DNA of 64,000 bases from contig NZ_WBXN01000004.1 in NCBI RefSeq assembly GCF_008973465.1, forward strand, positions 1,240,001 through 1,304,000, written 5' to 3'. Source of the stretch: Streptomyces sp. SS1-1. Lineage in GTDB: Bacteria > Actinomycetota > Actinomycetes > Streptomycetales > Streptomycetaceae. The notes under the pieces are model-generated. The model saw nothing but the letters and a program-made list of their open reading frames with translations. It was not told where the DNA came from and searched no databases. The position numbers were made by a program, and so were the translations under genes. The stretch's first letter is position 1. Every line of letters starts with the position of its first letter. Of this stretch, positions 7,896 to 17,764 are shown one piece after another.

Positions 7896-8312
7896 ATGGC
7901 CACGACCGAGGAAAGGCCGGCCCGTCTGATCAGCGGGCCCGGCGTGCTGCTGGTCTGGCTGTACGGGGTGATGGTGGTCGGCGCGGTGTCGCGCTCGGCG
8001 TACCAGATCGCGACGGACTTCGGCCGGGCCCCGCTCGCCTACACGCTGTCGGCGGTGGCCGGTGTGGTGTACGGCTTCATCACGTACACGCTGGTGCGGG
8101 GCGGGGAGCGGGCCCGCAGGGCGGCGCTGGTGTGCTGCGCCGCCGAGCTCGTGGGCGTCCTCGTCGTCGGCACCTGGACCCTGGTGGAGCCCTCGGCGTT
8201 CCCCGACGCGACGGTCTGGTCCGACTACGGCATGGGCTATCTCTTCATCCCGGTGCTGCTGCCGCTGTCGGCCCTGTACTGGCTCCGCGGGGCCCGCGCC
8301 GTCACGCCGTAG
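7896..8312 (+). CDS. Small four-helix membrane protein, partner of the preceding gene
   Basis: This 138-residue protein has a short cytoplasmic start (MATTEERPARLI) and four hydrophobic segments. GGGGAGG precedes the ATG and overlaps the end of the upstream gene, so translation is coupled. No motif or catalytic residue is visible and the function is unknown. Its last 11 nt overlap the 3' end of the convergent GNAT gene. Confidence 0.75.
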   Translation: MATTEERPARLISGPGVLLVWLYGVMVVGAVSRSAYQIATDFGRAPLAYTLSAVAGVVYGFITYTLVRGGERARRAALVCCAAELVGVLVVGTWTLVEPSAFPDATVWSDYGMGYLFIPVLLPLSALYWLRGARAVTP

Positions 8313-8799
8313 TGGCGAAGGCGCCCGCCTCCTTCTCCAGGACGATCATCGGGACGCCGTCGGCGCCCTGGGCGGTGCCGACCGTGGCGTAGCCGACCTT
8401 GCGGTAGAGGCGGAGGTTGCCCTCGCTGCGGTGGCCGGCCTCCAGACGGAACCGCTTCGCGCCGCGCTGCTCGGCGAGGGCGGCCTCGGCCGCCCGCAGC
8501 AGACGGGCGCCGATGCCGTGGCCCTGGAGACGGGGGTGGACGCAGAGCTTGCCGATGGCGGCTGCGCCGTCCTCGGTGACATGGCCGCGGACCGAGCCGA
8601 CGACCTCCTCGCCGAGGCGGGCCACGAAGACGCAGTCCGCGGCGACCTCGGCCCGGACCGAGTCCAGGCTCTGGATCAGCGGGGCGATGCGGTAGTTGCC
8701 GTACAGCGCGGCTTCGCTCTGGAAGCACAGGTACTGCAGCCTGAAGATCTGCTCAGCGTCCTGCTCGGTCGCCGCAGAGATGGTCACGCTCATGCCCAT
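8302..8799 (-). CDS. GNAT family N-acetyltransferase
   Basis: This 165-residue protein has a clear acetyl-CoA binding signature, IGKLCVHPRLQGHGIGARLL (V-x-P-x-x-Q/R-G-x-G-I/G), around residues 85-105. GNLRLYRKVGY in the C-terminal part is the usual GNAT beta-bulge. The substrate is unknown. GGGAGG lies 9 nt before the ATG at 8799; a second ATG two codons later is possible. The gene converges with the small membrane protein pair and their ends overlap by 11 nt. Confidence 0.85.
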   Translation of the reverse strand: MGMSVTISAATEQDAEQIFRLQYLCFQSEAALYGNYRIAPLIQSLDSVRAEVAADCVFVARLGEEVVGSVRGHVTEDGAAAIGKLCVHPRLQGHGIGARLLRAAEAALAEQRGAKRFRLEAGHRSEGNLRLYRKVGYATVGTAQGADGVPMIVLEKEAGAFATTA

Positions 8800-8844
8800 G
8801 TGCGCACGCCTCCCGCTCACCTGATCACCGGTAGTCCCTCACTC

Positions 8845-9354
8845 CTATCCCCGCGCACCGCGGGCCGCAACCTCCGGCGCGAGCAATCGCCGGAGACATC
8901 CCAGGCATCTGGAACGTTCCGGGCCGAGACTGCCCTGTGAGATACCCAACTCCCCCGCGATCTCGCGGTAGGTCGGGTCGTGCGGGGAGAGCAGCGCCTC
9001 CAGCAGACGGGGGCACCGGCCGGGCAGCCGGCGGACCGCGTCGCGCAGGGCGCGGCGGTGGGCGGCGGCGAGCGCCAGGCCCTCGGGGTCGTGCCGGTCG
9101 GCGTCGGCGGCGGGCTCGCGCTCGTAGGGCCGTTCGTGCCGGGCCGTACGGCGGCTGCGGCGGGACTCCGCGCGGACGGCGCGGCGCAGCCAGGCGTGCG
9201 GGTCGGCGGGCGGGCCGTCGGCGTCGAGGTGTTCCAGGAGGCGCAGCCACACCGCCTGTTCCAGGTCGGCGGGCTCGGCCCCGGAGGCGGAGGCCTCGGC
9301 CCGGGCCTCGGCGGCGAGCAGTGGGCGCAGGGTGGTCACCAGGTCGTCCCTCAT
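8845..9354 (-). CDS. Sigma-70-like protein (ECF region 4 type)
   Basis: This protein of about 169 residues looks like a small sigma factor. The N-terminal half has an acidic stretch followed by AVWLRLLEHLDADGPPADP (region 2-like). The C-terminal half has RRLPGRCPRLLEALLSPHDP, then the helix-turn-helix TYREIAGELGISQGSLGPER of region 4.2. No anti-sigma gene adjoins it. The start ATG 9354 was preferred over one three codons upstream; neither has a good ribosome site. It could instead be a region-4-only regulator. Targets are unknown. Confidence 0.7.
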   Translation of the reverse strand: MRDDLVTTLRPLLAAEARAEASASGAEPADLEQAVWLRLLEHLDADGPPADPHAWLRRAVRAESRRSRRTARHERPYEREPAADADRHDPEGLALAAAHRRALRDAVRRLPGRCPRLLEALLSPHDPTYREIAGELGISQGSLGPERSRCLGCLRRLLAPEVAARGARG

Positions 9355-9428
9355 GTGCGGCACGACGCGGCCGGCCGGGCGCGGGGTTGCCCGGCCGGCC
9401 GCGGCTCACCCCAACCGGGGCCCGCGCC

Positions 9429-10616
9429 TCAGCGGTTGACGAGGTCCTGGCGGGCGAGCAGGCCGGTGTCGGGGTTGTCGGTGAAGACGCCGTCGATCCC
9501 GGTTGCGAAGTACACGCGGTAGGCGCCGAAGACGTCGCCGTAGGCGTCCGGGTCGGTGCCCTTGCGGAACTCGGCGGGCAGGAAGGGGTTCTCGTTGCGC
9601 ATCGTGTAGGGGTGCAGGAGGAGACCGGCCCTGTGCGCGTCCCGGACCAGGGTGGTCGGGCTGGTCAGCCTGCCGGCGGCGTCCTTGGGGATGACCAGGT
9701 CCAGGGTGGGGCCGATGCCCTGGGCGTAGGAGGCGATCTCCCGCAGCCCGGCCGGGGTGATCAGGTCGGCGGTGGTGCGCGGGTCGCCCGTCGTCTCGAA
9801 GTCCCAGGGGCGGGTGTCCGCGCCGGAGAGCAGGACGACGAGCGGGTTGCCGACGAGCCGGTCCATGCGCCGGATGCTGGTGGGCTCGAAGGACTGGAGG
9901 ATGACGGGCGAGTCCTCGCGGTCCTTGCCGTGCCGGCGCAGCACCTTGGCGACCCGCTCCTCCAGGCCGAGTCCCTGTTCACGGAAGTAGGTGGGGTGCT
10001 TGAGCTCGGGGTAGATCCAGACCTGGCGGCCCTTCTTCCGGGTCTGCTCGTCCTGCCAGGCGAGGACCTCCTCGAAGGTGGGGATCTCCCAGCGCCCGTC
10101 GTAGAGGGTGTTGTGCGGGCGGTTGGCCGGGATGCGCTCGGTCGCCCGCAGGGTCTTCAGCTCGGCCAGCGTGAAGTCCTCGGTGAACCAGCCGGTCGTG
10201 GGCACTCCGTCGAGCGACTTGGTCTTCCGGCGGCCCGCGAACTCGGGGTGGTTCGCGACATCGGTGGTGCCGCCGATCTCCGGTTCGTGCCGGCAGACGA
10301 GGTGCCCGTCGCGGGTGGGGACGAGGTCGCCGGCCTCGACGATGTCGGCGCCGAGGTCGAGGGCCAGCTGGTAGGAGCCGAGGGTGTGCTCGGGCCGGTA
10401 GCCGCTGGCGCCGCGGTGCCCGATGATCGTCGGCTTCGGCAGGCTCTTCAGACCACGGCCGTGCCCGTCGCCCCCGTGTCCCCCGCCCCCGTGCCCGCCG
10501 CCGGCGGCGGCCGCCTGACCGGAGAGCCCGAGGACGCCTCCCGCCCCGAGTACGGCCGCGCCGAGAAGAGTCCGCCGTCCGGTGGTGGCGGTCTGCTCGT
10601 TGTCCTGGGTTCCCAT
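9429..10616 (-). CDS. glpQ: Secreted glycerophosphodiester phosphodiesterase
   Basis: This 395-residue enzyme has a twin-arginine signal (TGRRTLLGAAVLGAGG, residues 13-28) followed by a Gly/His-rich linker. The GDPD barrel starts with PTIIGHRGASGYRPEHTL, which carries the catalytic His and Arg, and continues with DIVEAGDLVPTRDGHLVCRH, which supplies the metal ligands (Glu, Asp). It splits glycerophosphodiesters to glycerol-3-phosphate plus alcohol outside the cell and so scavenges phosphate. AGGAAGGG lies about 6 nt before the ATG at 10616. S. coelicolor glpQ1 is reported to be PhoP-controlled, and a PHO-box-like array lies upstream here. Confidence 0.92.
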   Translation of the reverse strand: MGTQDNEQTATTGRRTLLGAAVLGAGGVLGLSGQAAAAGGGHGGGGHGGDGHGRGLKSLPKPTIIGHRGASGYRPEHTLGSYQLALDLGADIVEAGDLVPTRDGHLVCRHEPEIGGTTDVANHPEFAGRRKTKSLDGVPTTGWFTEDFTLAELKTLRATERIPANRPHNTLYDGRWEIPTFEEVLAWQDEQTRKKGRQVWIYPELKHPTYFREQGLGLEERVAKVLRRHGKDREDSPVILQSFEPTSIRRMDRLVGNPLVVLLSGADTRPWDFETTGDPRTTADLITPAGLREIASYAQGIGPTLDLVIPKDAAGRLTSPTTLVRDAHRAGLLLHPYTMRNENPFLPAEFRKGTDPDAYGDVFGAYRVYFATGIDGVFTDNPDTGLLARQDLVNR

Positions 10617-10847
10617 GAGCGCCCTTCCTGCCTCGATGCGTCGGTGCGGGCCGATCGTAGGTGCGCGTGCATGACAGATGGGAGACCCCTGGCCGAACAC
10701 GCCGGTGACACCGGATGGCGTGTGGGGGCGGCGAGGTGACGGAGCATCGGATTCGCCACGCCCGGACGGGGAACCCGGGATGCGTCGCCCGAGCGACGTC
10801 CGTCACACCGTTGCGGCCGCGTTACGGCACACCGGCGCCGCGTCACC

Positions 10848-10889
10848 GCAGGTGAACGCAGGTCAACGGCGAGTAAGACCTGGGTGAAG
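10848..10889 (-). promoter_or_regulatory. Candidate PHO box (PhoP site) upstream of glpQ
   Basis: On the minus strand four units line up at 10-11-nt spacing: CTTCACCCAG, CTTACTCGCC, GTTGACCTGC and GTTCACCTGC. They resemble the direct-repeat units (GTTCACC-type) bound by PhoP in Streptomyces. The array is about 230 nt upstream of the glpQ start and about 90 nt upstream of the divergent acyltransferase, so it could act on either gene. Confidence 0.6.
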
Positions 10890-10980
10890 TCGGCGTACCC
10901 GATGTGCGGGATCGCGGTCACCGCGAGTATCGTCCTCACCTGCACAGACACAGATGAATCCCTTGACACCGGAGGGCCCG

Positions 10981-11655
10981 TTGTCCCGCTTCGCGCTCAT
11001 CAAGGCAGTGCTCGGACCGATCATGCGCCTGATGTTCCGCCCACAGGTGGAGGGCGCGGAGCACATCCCGGGCGACGGCCCGGTCATCCTGGCCGGCAAC
11101 CACCTCACGTTCATCGACTCGATGATCCTTCCGCTGGTGTGCGACCGGCAGGTCTACTTCATCGGCAAGGACGAGTACGTCACCGGCAAGGGCTTCAAGG
11201 GCCGCCTCATGGCCTGGTTCTTCACGGGCGTCGGCATGATCCCGGTGGACCGCGACGGCGGCCGGGGCGGCGTCGCCGCGCTGATGACCGGGCGCCGGAT
11301 CCTGGAGGAGGGCAAGGTCTTCGGCATCTACCCCGAGGGCACCCGCTCCCCCGACGGGCGCCTGTACCGGGGCCGCACCGGCATCGCCCGCCTCACGCTG
11401 ATGACGGGCGCGCCGGTCGTGCCGTTCGCCATGATCGGCACGGACAAGATCCAGCCGAACGGCGCCGGCATGCCCCGCCCGGGCAAGGTGACCGTGCGCT
11501 TCGGCGAGGCGATGGAGTTCTCCCGGTACGAGGGGATGGACCGCGACCGCTATGTGCTGCGCGCGGTGACCGACTCCGTGATGGCCGAGGTCATGCGGCT
11601 GTCCGGCCAGGAGTACGTGGACATGTACGCCAGCAAGGCCAAGGAAGCGGCCTGA
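10981..11655 (+). CDS. 1-acylglycerol-3-phosphate acyltransferase family protein
   Basis: This 224-residue PlsC-type acyltransferase contains VILAGNHLTFIDSM (the H-x4-D catalytic motif, written NHxxFxD) and VFGIYPEGTRSPDGRLYRG (the EGTR motif that holds the phosphate), with APVVPFAMIG downstream. It probably acylates lysophosphatidic acid or a related lipid at the inner membrane face. I chose TTG 10981 because GGAGGG lies 6-11 nt upstream; the in-frame ATG at 10954 has no ribosome site. The gene diverges from glpQ, which fits lipid and phosphate turnover. Confidence 0.88.
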   Translation: MSRFALIKAVLGPIMRLMFRPQVEGAEHIPGDGPVILAGNHLTFIDSMILPLVCDRQVYFIGKDEYVTGKGFKGRLMAWFFTGVGMIPVDRDGGRGGVAALMTGRRILEEGKVFGIYPEGTRSPDGRLYRGRTGIARLTLMTGAPVVPFAMIGTDKIQPNGAGMPRPGKVTVRFGEAMEFSRYEGMDRDRYVLRAVTDSVMAEVMRLSGQEYVDMYASKAKEAA

Positions 11656-11665
11656 CCCTCGTGGC

Positions 11666-13198
11666 TCAGCGGGACGCCGTGTCGTCCAGCCGCTGACCGC
11701 GCAGCAGGAACCAGGCCGCCACCGCCGCCGCCAGCAGGACGGCCGCTCCGGCGCCCGCCGCCAGGGCGAGGCCGTCGACGAAGGCGCCGCGGGCCGCGTC
11801 CAGCATCGCCTCGGAGGTCCGGGCGGGCAGGCCCGCCGCCGCCTCCACCGCGCCGCCGAGGGACTCGTGGGCCTCGGCCGGGGTGCCGGCCGGGCCGGTG
11901 AAGCCCCGGTAGACGCCGGTGACGATCGAGCCGAGCACCGCGATACCGAGGGCGGCGCCGAGTTCGTACGCCGTCTCCGACACCGCCGACGCGGCGCCCG
12001 CCTGCTCCTTCGGTACGGAGGACAGGATCACGTCGGACGTCACGGTGAAGGAGAAGCCCGCGCCGACGCCCACCACGAGGAGGGCCGCCCCCAGCAGGGG
12101 GTAGCCCGTGCCGGCGTCGATCACCGTGAGCACGGCGAGCGCCACGCCGATCGACGCGAGGCCGGCCGAGACGACGGCCCGGACCGAGAAGCGGCGGGCC
12201 GCCCGGCCCGCGACCAGACCGGCGACCACCGCGCCGATCGCGGCGGGCAGTTCGGCCAGACCCGCTTCGAGCGGTCCCCTGCCCTGCACCAGCTGGAGGA
12301 ACTGCGACAGGAAGAACACCAGCCCGGACAGGCCGAGGATGGTGAGCAGGTCGGCCAGGACCGCGCCGCTGAAGCCCCGGTGGCGGAACAGCCGCATGTC
12401 GAGCAGCGGCGCCGGCAGGGTGAACTGGCGCCGGACGAAGCCGTACAGGGCGCCCGCGCCCGCGAGGCCCGCGGCGAGCGTGAGCCAGGTGAAGCCGTGC
12501 GCGGCGGCCTCCTTGACCGCGTAGACGACACCGACCATGCCGAGCAGGGACAGCAGGACGCTGGGCAGGTCCCAGGGGCCCGGGGCCGGGTCGCGGGACT
12601 CGGGCAGCAGCCGGATGCCGACGAGGACCAGGACCACCATCACGGGCAGGTTGATCAGGAAGACCGATCCCCACCAGAAGTGTTCGAGCAGGAATCCGCC
12701 GGCTATCGGGCCGACGGCGGTGCCCGCGGAGGCCGTGGCGCCCCAGATGCCGATGGCGAGGCTGCGCTCGCGCGGGTCGTGGAAGAGGTTGCGGATGAGG
12801 GCGAGGGTCGCCGGCATCAGGGTGGCGCCCGCGACGCCGAGCAGGGCCCGGGCGGCGATCAGCATCTCGGGGCTCGTGGCGTAGGCGTTGAGGACGGACA
12901 GCGCGCCGAACGCCGTGGCGCCGACGAGCAGGATCCGCTTGCGGCCGATGCGGTCGCCGAGGCTGCCCATCGACACGAGCAGGCCCGCGATCACGAACGA
13001 GTAGACGTCGCCGATCCACAGGAGCTGGGTGCCGGAGGGCTTGAGGTCCTCGCTGATGTAGGGCGTCGCGAGAGCGAGGACGGTCGCGTCGACGGCCACC
13101 AGCAGCACGGCGAGGACGAGGACGGACAGCGCGAGCCAACGGCCCGGGCGCGCGGTCACCGCCTCGGTCGTCTCCGCCGGCCGCAGGGTGCTGGTCAT
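11666..13198 (-). CDS. MFS drug efflux transporter, DHA2 (14-TM) family
   Basis: This 510-residue protein has about 14 hydrophobic segments. DHA2 marks are VDATVLALATPYISEDL after the first helix, and MGSLGDRIGRKRILLVG (motif A of the major facilitator superfamily) in the loop between helices 2 and 3. It probably exports cationic or lipophilic drugs by proton antiport. The ATG overlaps the stop of the TetR gene upstream by 4 nt (ATGA), so regulator and pump are one transcript. Substrates cannot be read from sequence. Confidence 0.92.
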   Translation of the reverse strand: MTSTLRPAETTEAVTARPGRWLALSVLVLAVLLVAVDATVLALATPYISEDLKPSGTQLLWIGDVYSFVIAGLLVSMGSLGDRIGRKRILLVGATAFGALSVLNAYATSPEMLIAARALLGVAGATLMPATLALIRNLFHDPRERSLAIGIWGATASAGTAVGPIAGGFLLEHFWWGSVFLINLPVMVVLVLVGIRLLPESRDPAPGPWDLPSVLLSLLGMVGVVYAVKEAAAHGFTWLTLAAGLAGAGALYGFVRRQFTLPAPLLDMRLFRHRGFSGAVLADLLTILGLSGLVFFLSQFLQLVQGRGPLEAGLAELPAAIGAVVAGLVAGRAARRFSVRAVVSAGLASIGVALAVLTVIDAGTGYPLLGAALLVVGVGAGFSFTVTSDVILSSVPKEQAGAASAVSETAYELGAALGIAVLGSIVTGVYRGFTGPAGTPAEAHESLGGAVEAAAGLPARTSEAMLDAARGAFVDGLALAAGAGAAVLLAAAVAAWFLLRGQRLDDTASR

Positions 13199-13746
13199 GA
13201 TTCCTCTCTCCGGAGCGCGCCGCCGAGCAGCAGCCCGACGATCATGTGGTGGAAGTCCCGGGGGGCTCCCTTGCCGCTCTGCACCATCCAGGCGCCGGAG
13301 GCCATCAGGCCGAACAGCGCCTCGGTGAGCCAGGCCGGGGTCAGGTCGATGCGGAACTCCCCGGCGAGCTGGCCGCGCCGGAACAGGGCGGAGATGCGCT
13401 CGTCGATCGCGGTCCAGCCGGGGTTGACGTCCTCGCCCTCGTAGAGCTGGTTCTCGGTGTAGAGGAAGGCGAGGAGTCCCGCGGCGGGCTCGATCGCGTG
13501 GACGAGCCGGCGTACGGCGTCGGACGCGGGGCCGCTGTCGAGGCCGGCCGCGTCCAGCGCGGCCTCGCACTCGGCGATGCCCAGCGCCTCCAGGGCGCGG
13601 ACGAGCGCGTCACGGCCCGTGAACTGCCGGTGCAGGGTGGCGCGACTGATCCCGGCGGCCTTGGCGACCTCGTCCATGGTCGCGGTGGCCTTGCGGGTCA
13701 GCAGGGCGGCGGCACTGCGCAGCACGTGTTCACGATCGACAGCCAT
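13195..13746 (-). CDS. TetR family repressor of the adjacent efflux pump
   Basis: This 183-residue regulator has a typical TetR helix-turn-helix: MDEVAKAAGISRATLHRQF, about residues 23-41. The C-terminal domain is a variable ligand pocket. It is translationally coupled to the DHA2 pump and preceded by a perfect 18-bp dyad at 13766-13783, so autoregulation relieved by a pump substrate is likely. The ATG at 13746 has no Shine-Dalgarno sequence; TACTCT 6-11 nt upstream suggests a leaderless mRNA. An in-frame ATG at 13764 is the alternative. Confidence 0.92.
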   Translation of the reverse strand: MAVDREHVLRSAAALLTRKATATMDEVAKAAGISRATLHRQFTGRDALVRALEALGIAECEAALDAAGLDSGPASDAVRRLVHAIEPAAGLLAFLYTENQLYEGEDVNPGWTAIDERISALFRRGQLAGEFRIDLTPAWLTEALFGLMASGAWMVQSGKGAPRDFHHMIVGLLLGGALRREES

Positions 13747-13765
13747 GATACGAGAGTAACCCATG

Positions 13766-13783
13766 TGAGACAGTGATGTCTCA
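13766..13783. promoter_or_regulatory. TetR operator, perfect inverted repeat
   Basis: TGAGACA and TGTCTCA flank GTGA with no mismatch, 20 nt upstream of the tetR start, in the -20 to -37 region of the likely promoter. Position and symmetry suit a TetR dimer. Confidence 0.75.
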
Positions 13784-13829
13784 TCCAGGGCATGCGCCGC
13801 TCATCACCGGGGACGAGGGCGTAAGAAGA

Positions 13830-14801
13830 TCAGTGCCAGGGCAGGCGGGCGCGCGTCTCCCAGTACGCGGCCGGCTCCTCCGCGAGGTCCGTGAGCCGGG
13901 CCAGCCGCTCCTCGTCCAGGTCGACCACGGCGGCGTGCAGGTTGGACGCCAGCTGCGCGGTGGTCGCGGCGCCGGACAGGACGACACCGGCCCACGGCTG
14001 GCGCAGGACGAACGCGAGGGCGACCGCGTCGCAGCCCTGGGAGGTCTCGGCGGCCACGGCCCGCAGCGCCTCGGGCGCGGCCGGGCCGGCGAGCCGCCCG
14101 TTGGCCATGCCCTCCTTGACGATCACCGTCAGCCCGGCGTCGTGCGCCTCGGCGAGAGCCGGTCCCACCGAGGTCTCCAGGACGTTGTACGTCGACTGGA
14201 CGGTACGGAAGAGGGGTTCGCCGTCGACCGTCACGGCGAGGGCGGCGCGCACGGCGTCCGCCTGGGCCGGGCCGCTCGTGGAGAACCCGATGGTCACGCC
14301 CTCGGCGGCGGTCTCGGCGAGCCGCGCGTGCAGCTCCTTGTCGGTGAGCGCGGGGCTGTCCGGGGTGACCGAGTGGATCTGGTAGAGGTCGAGGCGGTCA
14401 CCGAGCAGCGCTGCGGTCTCGGCGCGCTGGCGCTCGAAGGTGACCAGGCCGTGGTCCTTGACCTCGTGCCGCTCGGCGTCCGTCGTCCAGTCCGCGGTGT
14501 AGGTGTAGCCCCACTTGCTGCCGACGACGACGTCGTCGACGTCGGGGCGGGCGGCGAGCCAGGACGCGAGGAACTCCTCCGAACGGCCGTAGGAGCGGGC
14601 GGCGTCGACATAGCGCACGCCCTGGGCGTAGGCGGCGTCGAGAAGTTCATGGGTGCGGGCGCGCAGCGCCTCGACGCTGCGGTCGGCTCCGAGGTCCTCG
14701 TCCCGGCCGAGGTTGATGTAGCCGGGGCGGCCGACGGCGGCGAGGCCGAGTCCGATGTGGCAGGTCGGGGTCGTCGCTGTCGCCAGTCGGGCGAAGGGCA
14801 T
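13830..14801 (-). CDS. Aldo/keto reductase
   Basis: This 323-residue (beta/alpha)8 oxidoreductase shows the catalytic tetrad in order: VRYVDAARSYGRSEEFLASW (Asp and Tyr), VVVGSKWGYTY (Lys) and DLYQIHSVTPDSP (His). The C-terminal half ends with LAFVLRQPWAGVVLSGA for the NADPH pocket. It likely reduces carbonyls or acts as a dehydrogenase on a small polyol; its relatives include D-threo-aldose dehydrogenase-type enzymes. GGAG lies 8-11 nt before the ATG at 14801. It follows argH on the same strand after 76 nt and is probably separately terminated. Confidence 0.88.
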   Translation of the reverse strand: MPFARLATATTPTCHIGLGLAAVGRPGYINLGRDEDLGADRSVEALRARTHELLDAAYAQGVRYVDAARSYGRSEEFLASWLAARPDVDDVVVGSKWGYTYTADWTTDAERHEVKDHGLVTFERQRAETAALLGDRLDLYQIHSVTPDSPALTDKELHARLAETAAEGVTIGFSTSGPAQADAVRAALAVTVDGEPLFRTVQSTYNVLETSVGPALAEAHDAGLTVIVKEGMANGRLAGPAAPEALRAVAAETSQGCDAVALAFVLRQPWAGVVLSGAATTAQLASNLHAAVVDLDEERLARLTDLAEEPAAYWETRARLPWH

Positions 14802-14854
14802 CGCGGGCTCCGTTCGGTCGGCTCGTACCGCTGCCCGACCAACGTAACCCGCGA

Positions 14855-14873
14855 CGCCCCGGCCCACGGGGCG
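14855..14873 (-). terminator. Hairpin after argH
   Basis: CGCCCC and GGGGCG form a 6-bp GC-only stem with a 7-nt loop, 5 nt after the argH stop. It is short and lacks a U-tract, so termination is plausible but unproven. Confidence 0.45.
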
Positions 14874-14877
14874 GGCC

Positions 14878-16446
<1,569 letters not shown>

Positions 16447-16587
16447 ATCCGAGTCGGGGTGAGCCGCGCGCGATCGGAACGCGCGGGTCTCTGTTTGAAC
16501 ACGGGTAACCGCTTACTCGTATCTCCCGGCGAGCGCAGGCGCCGCGTTCCTCCCCGACGGCACAACGAACCCGAGTGAGGCATCCGT

Positions 16588-17031
16588 ATGTCCAGGGCTC
16601 TTCCGAAGTACCACAAGCGTCGTGTCGCGTTCGTCGGCGGCGCCGCCGCGGTGGCGCTGTCCGGCACGGTGATCGCCGGTTTCGCCCTGGCCGGCGAGTC
16701 CGGGCAGGGCGCCGAGCCCGTCCGCACGCTGGCCGGTCCGGGCACGATCAGCTGCCCCGACGTCACCGGCGAACTGCCCGCGGTCCCCGCCTCCGCCCAG
16801 GCCGAGGTCGACCGCACCCTCGCCCAGCTCCAGACCCAGATCGCCGAGGCCAACCAGCGCCTGGCCGACACCGTCGGCCAGGGCGGCCCCAACTTCGTCC
16901 AGAACGCCATCCTCGGCCCACTCAAGGACAAGCGCGTCGCCGCGCTCAACCGCATCGAGACCGCCATCGGCCGCGCGGCAGCGAAGCCCGACGGGCTGGA
17001 GGCGTTCGCCGCCTGCACGCTCACCCGGTGA
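16588..17031 (+). CDS. Putative secreted protein of unknown function
   Basis: This 147-residue protein has a basic start (MSRALPKYHKRR) and a hydrophobic segment at about 13-36, a signal peptide or anchor. The rest contains a Gln/Ala-rich helical stretch (SAQAEVDRTLAQLQTQIAEA). Two cysteines (ISCPDV and AACTLTR) could form a disulfide outside the cell. I do not recognise the family. It is monocistronic: promoter sequence lies upstream and a strong hairpin follows. Confidence 0.8.
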   Translation: MSRALPKYHKRRVAFVGGAAAVALSGTVIAGFALAGESGQGAEPVRTLAGPGTISCPDVTGELPAVPASAQAEVDRTLAQLQTQIAEANQRLADTVGQGGPNFVQNAILGPLKDKRVAALNRIETAIGRAAAKPDGLEAFAACTLTR

Positions 17032-17043
17032 CGTGACAGGCAG

Positions 17044-17084
17044 CCGTGGCCGCCCCGTTGGCACGCCGGCCGGGGCGGCCGCGG
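17044..17084 (+). terminator. Terminator hairpin after the secreted protein gene
   Basis: GGCCGCCCCG (17048-17057) pairs perfectly with 17071-17080, and the stem extends three to four more pairs after one mismatch. It lies 13 nt after the stop. Confidence 0.75.
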
Positions 17085-17173
17085 TGACACCGGGACGGCC
17101 GTACGGCGGCGGCGCGGCGGCGGCACGGGAAATCCTTAGACAGCCGAACGAACAGCGCCCATAATCGATTGAC

Positions 17174-17761
17174 GTGGGCAAAACTTATGAACGCATCGAC
17201 GGCAGGCTCCGCACGTTCATCGAGGAGCAGCCGCTCTTCTTCACCGCCACCGCGCCGCTCGCGGCCGACGGCACCGTCAACCTCTCCCCCAAGGGCCTGA
17301 AGGGCTCGTTCGCGGTCCTCGACGAACACACCGTGGCCTACCTGGACTTCGCCGGCTCCAACGCCGAGACGGTCGCGCACCTGCGGGAGAACGGCCGGAT
17401 CACCCTCATGTGGTGCGCCTTCCAGGGCCCGCCGAACATCGTGCGCGTGCACGGCCGCGGCGAGGCCGTCTTCCGCGACGACCCGCGCTTCACCGGACTC
17501 CTCGGGCACTTCTCCGGCATCGACCCGGCCCAGCACGGCCTGCGGGCCGTCATCGTCGTCCACGCCGAGCTCGTCCGGGACACCTGCGGGTACGCCGTCC
17601 CCCTGATGACGTACGACGAGGACCGCGATCTGCACGCCAGGCGCTTCGCCCGCGAGGACGACGCGTCGCTGGACGCGTACTTCACCAAGAAGGAGTACAT
17701 CGCGACCAGCATGGACGGACTTCCCGGGCTGCCGTTGCCGCTGCCCCCCTCTAGCTTCTGA
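17174..17761 (+). CDS. Pyridoxamine 5'-phosphate oxidase family protein
   Basis: This 195-residue protein has a split-barrel flavin/F420-binding fold: FFTATAPLAADGTVNLSPKG near the start, then RITLMWCAFQGPPNIVRVHG. Relatives bind FMN, F420 or heme and reduce or sense small molecules; the true substrate is unknown. It starts with GTG 17174 without a ribosome site; TAATCG 7-12 nt upstream suggests a leaderless transcript. The next gene (secreted L,D-transpeptidase-like) starts 3 nt after its stop, so they are probably co-transcribed, although a functional link is not obvious. Confidence 0.85.
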   Translation: MGKTYERIDGRLRTFIEEQPLFFTATAPLAADGTVNLSPKGLKGSFAVLDEHTVAYLDFAGSNAETVAHLRENGRITLMWCAFQGPPNIVRVHGRGEAVFRDDPRFTGLLGHFSGIDPAQHGLRAVIVVHAELVRDTCGYAVPLMTYDEDRDLHARRFAREDDASLDAYFTKKEYIATSMDGLPGLPLPLPPSSF

Positions 17762-17764
17762 GGC

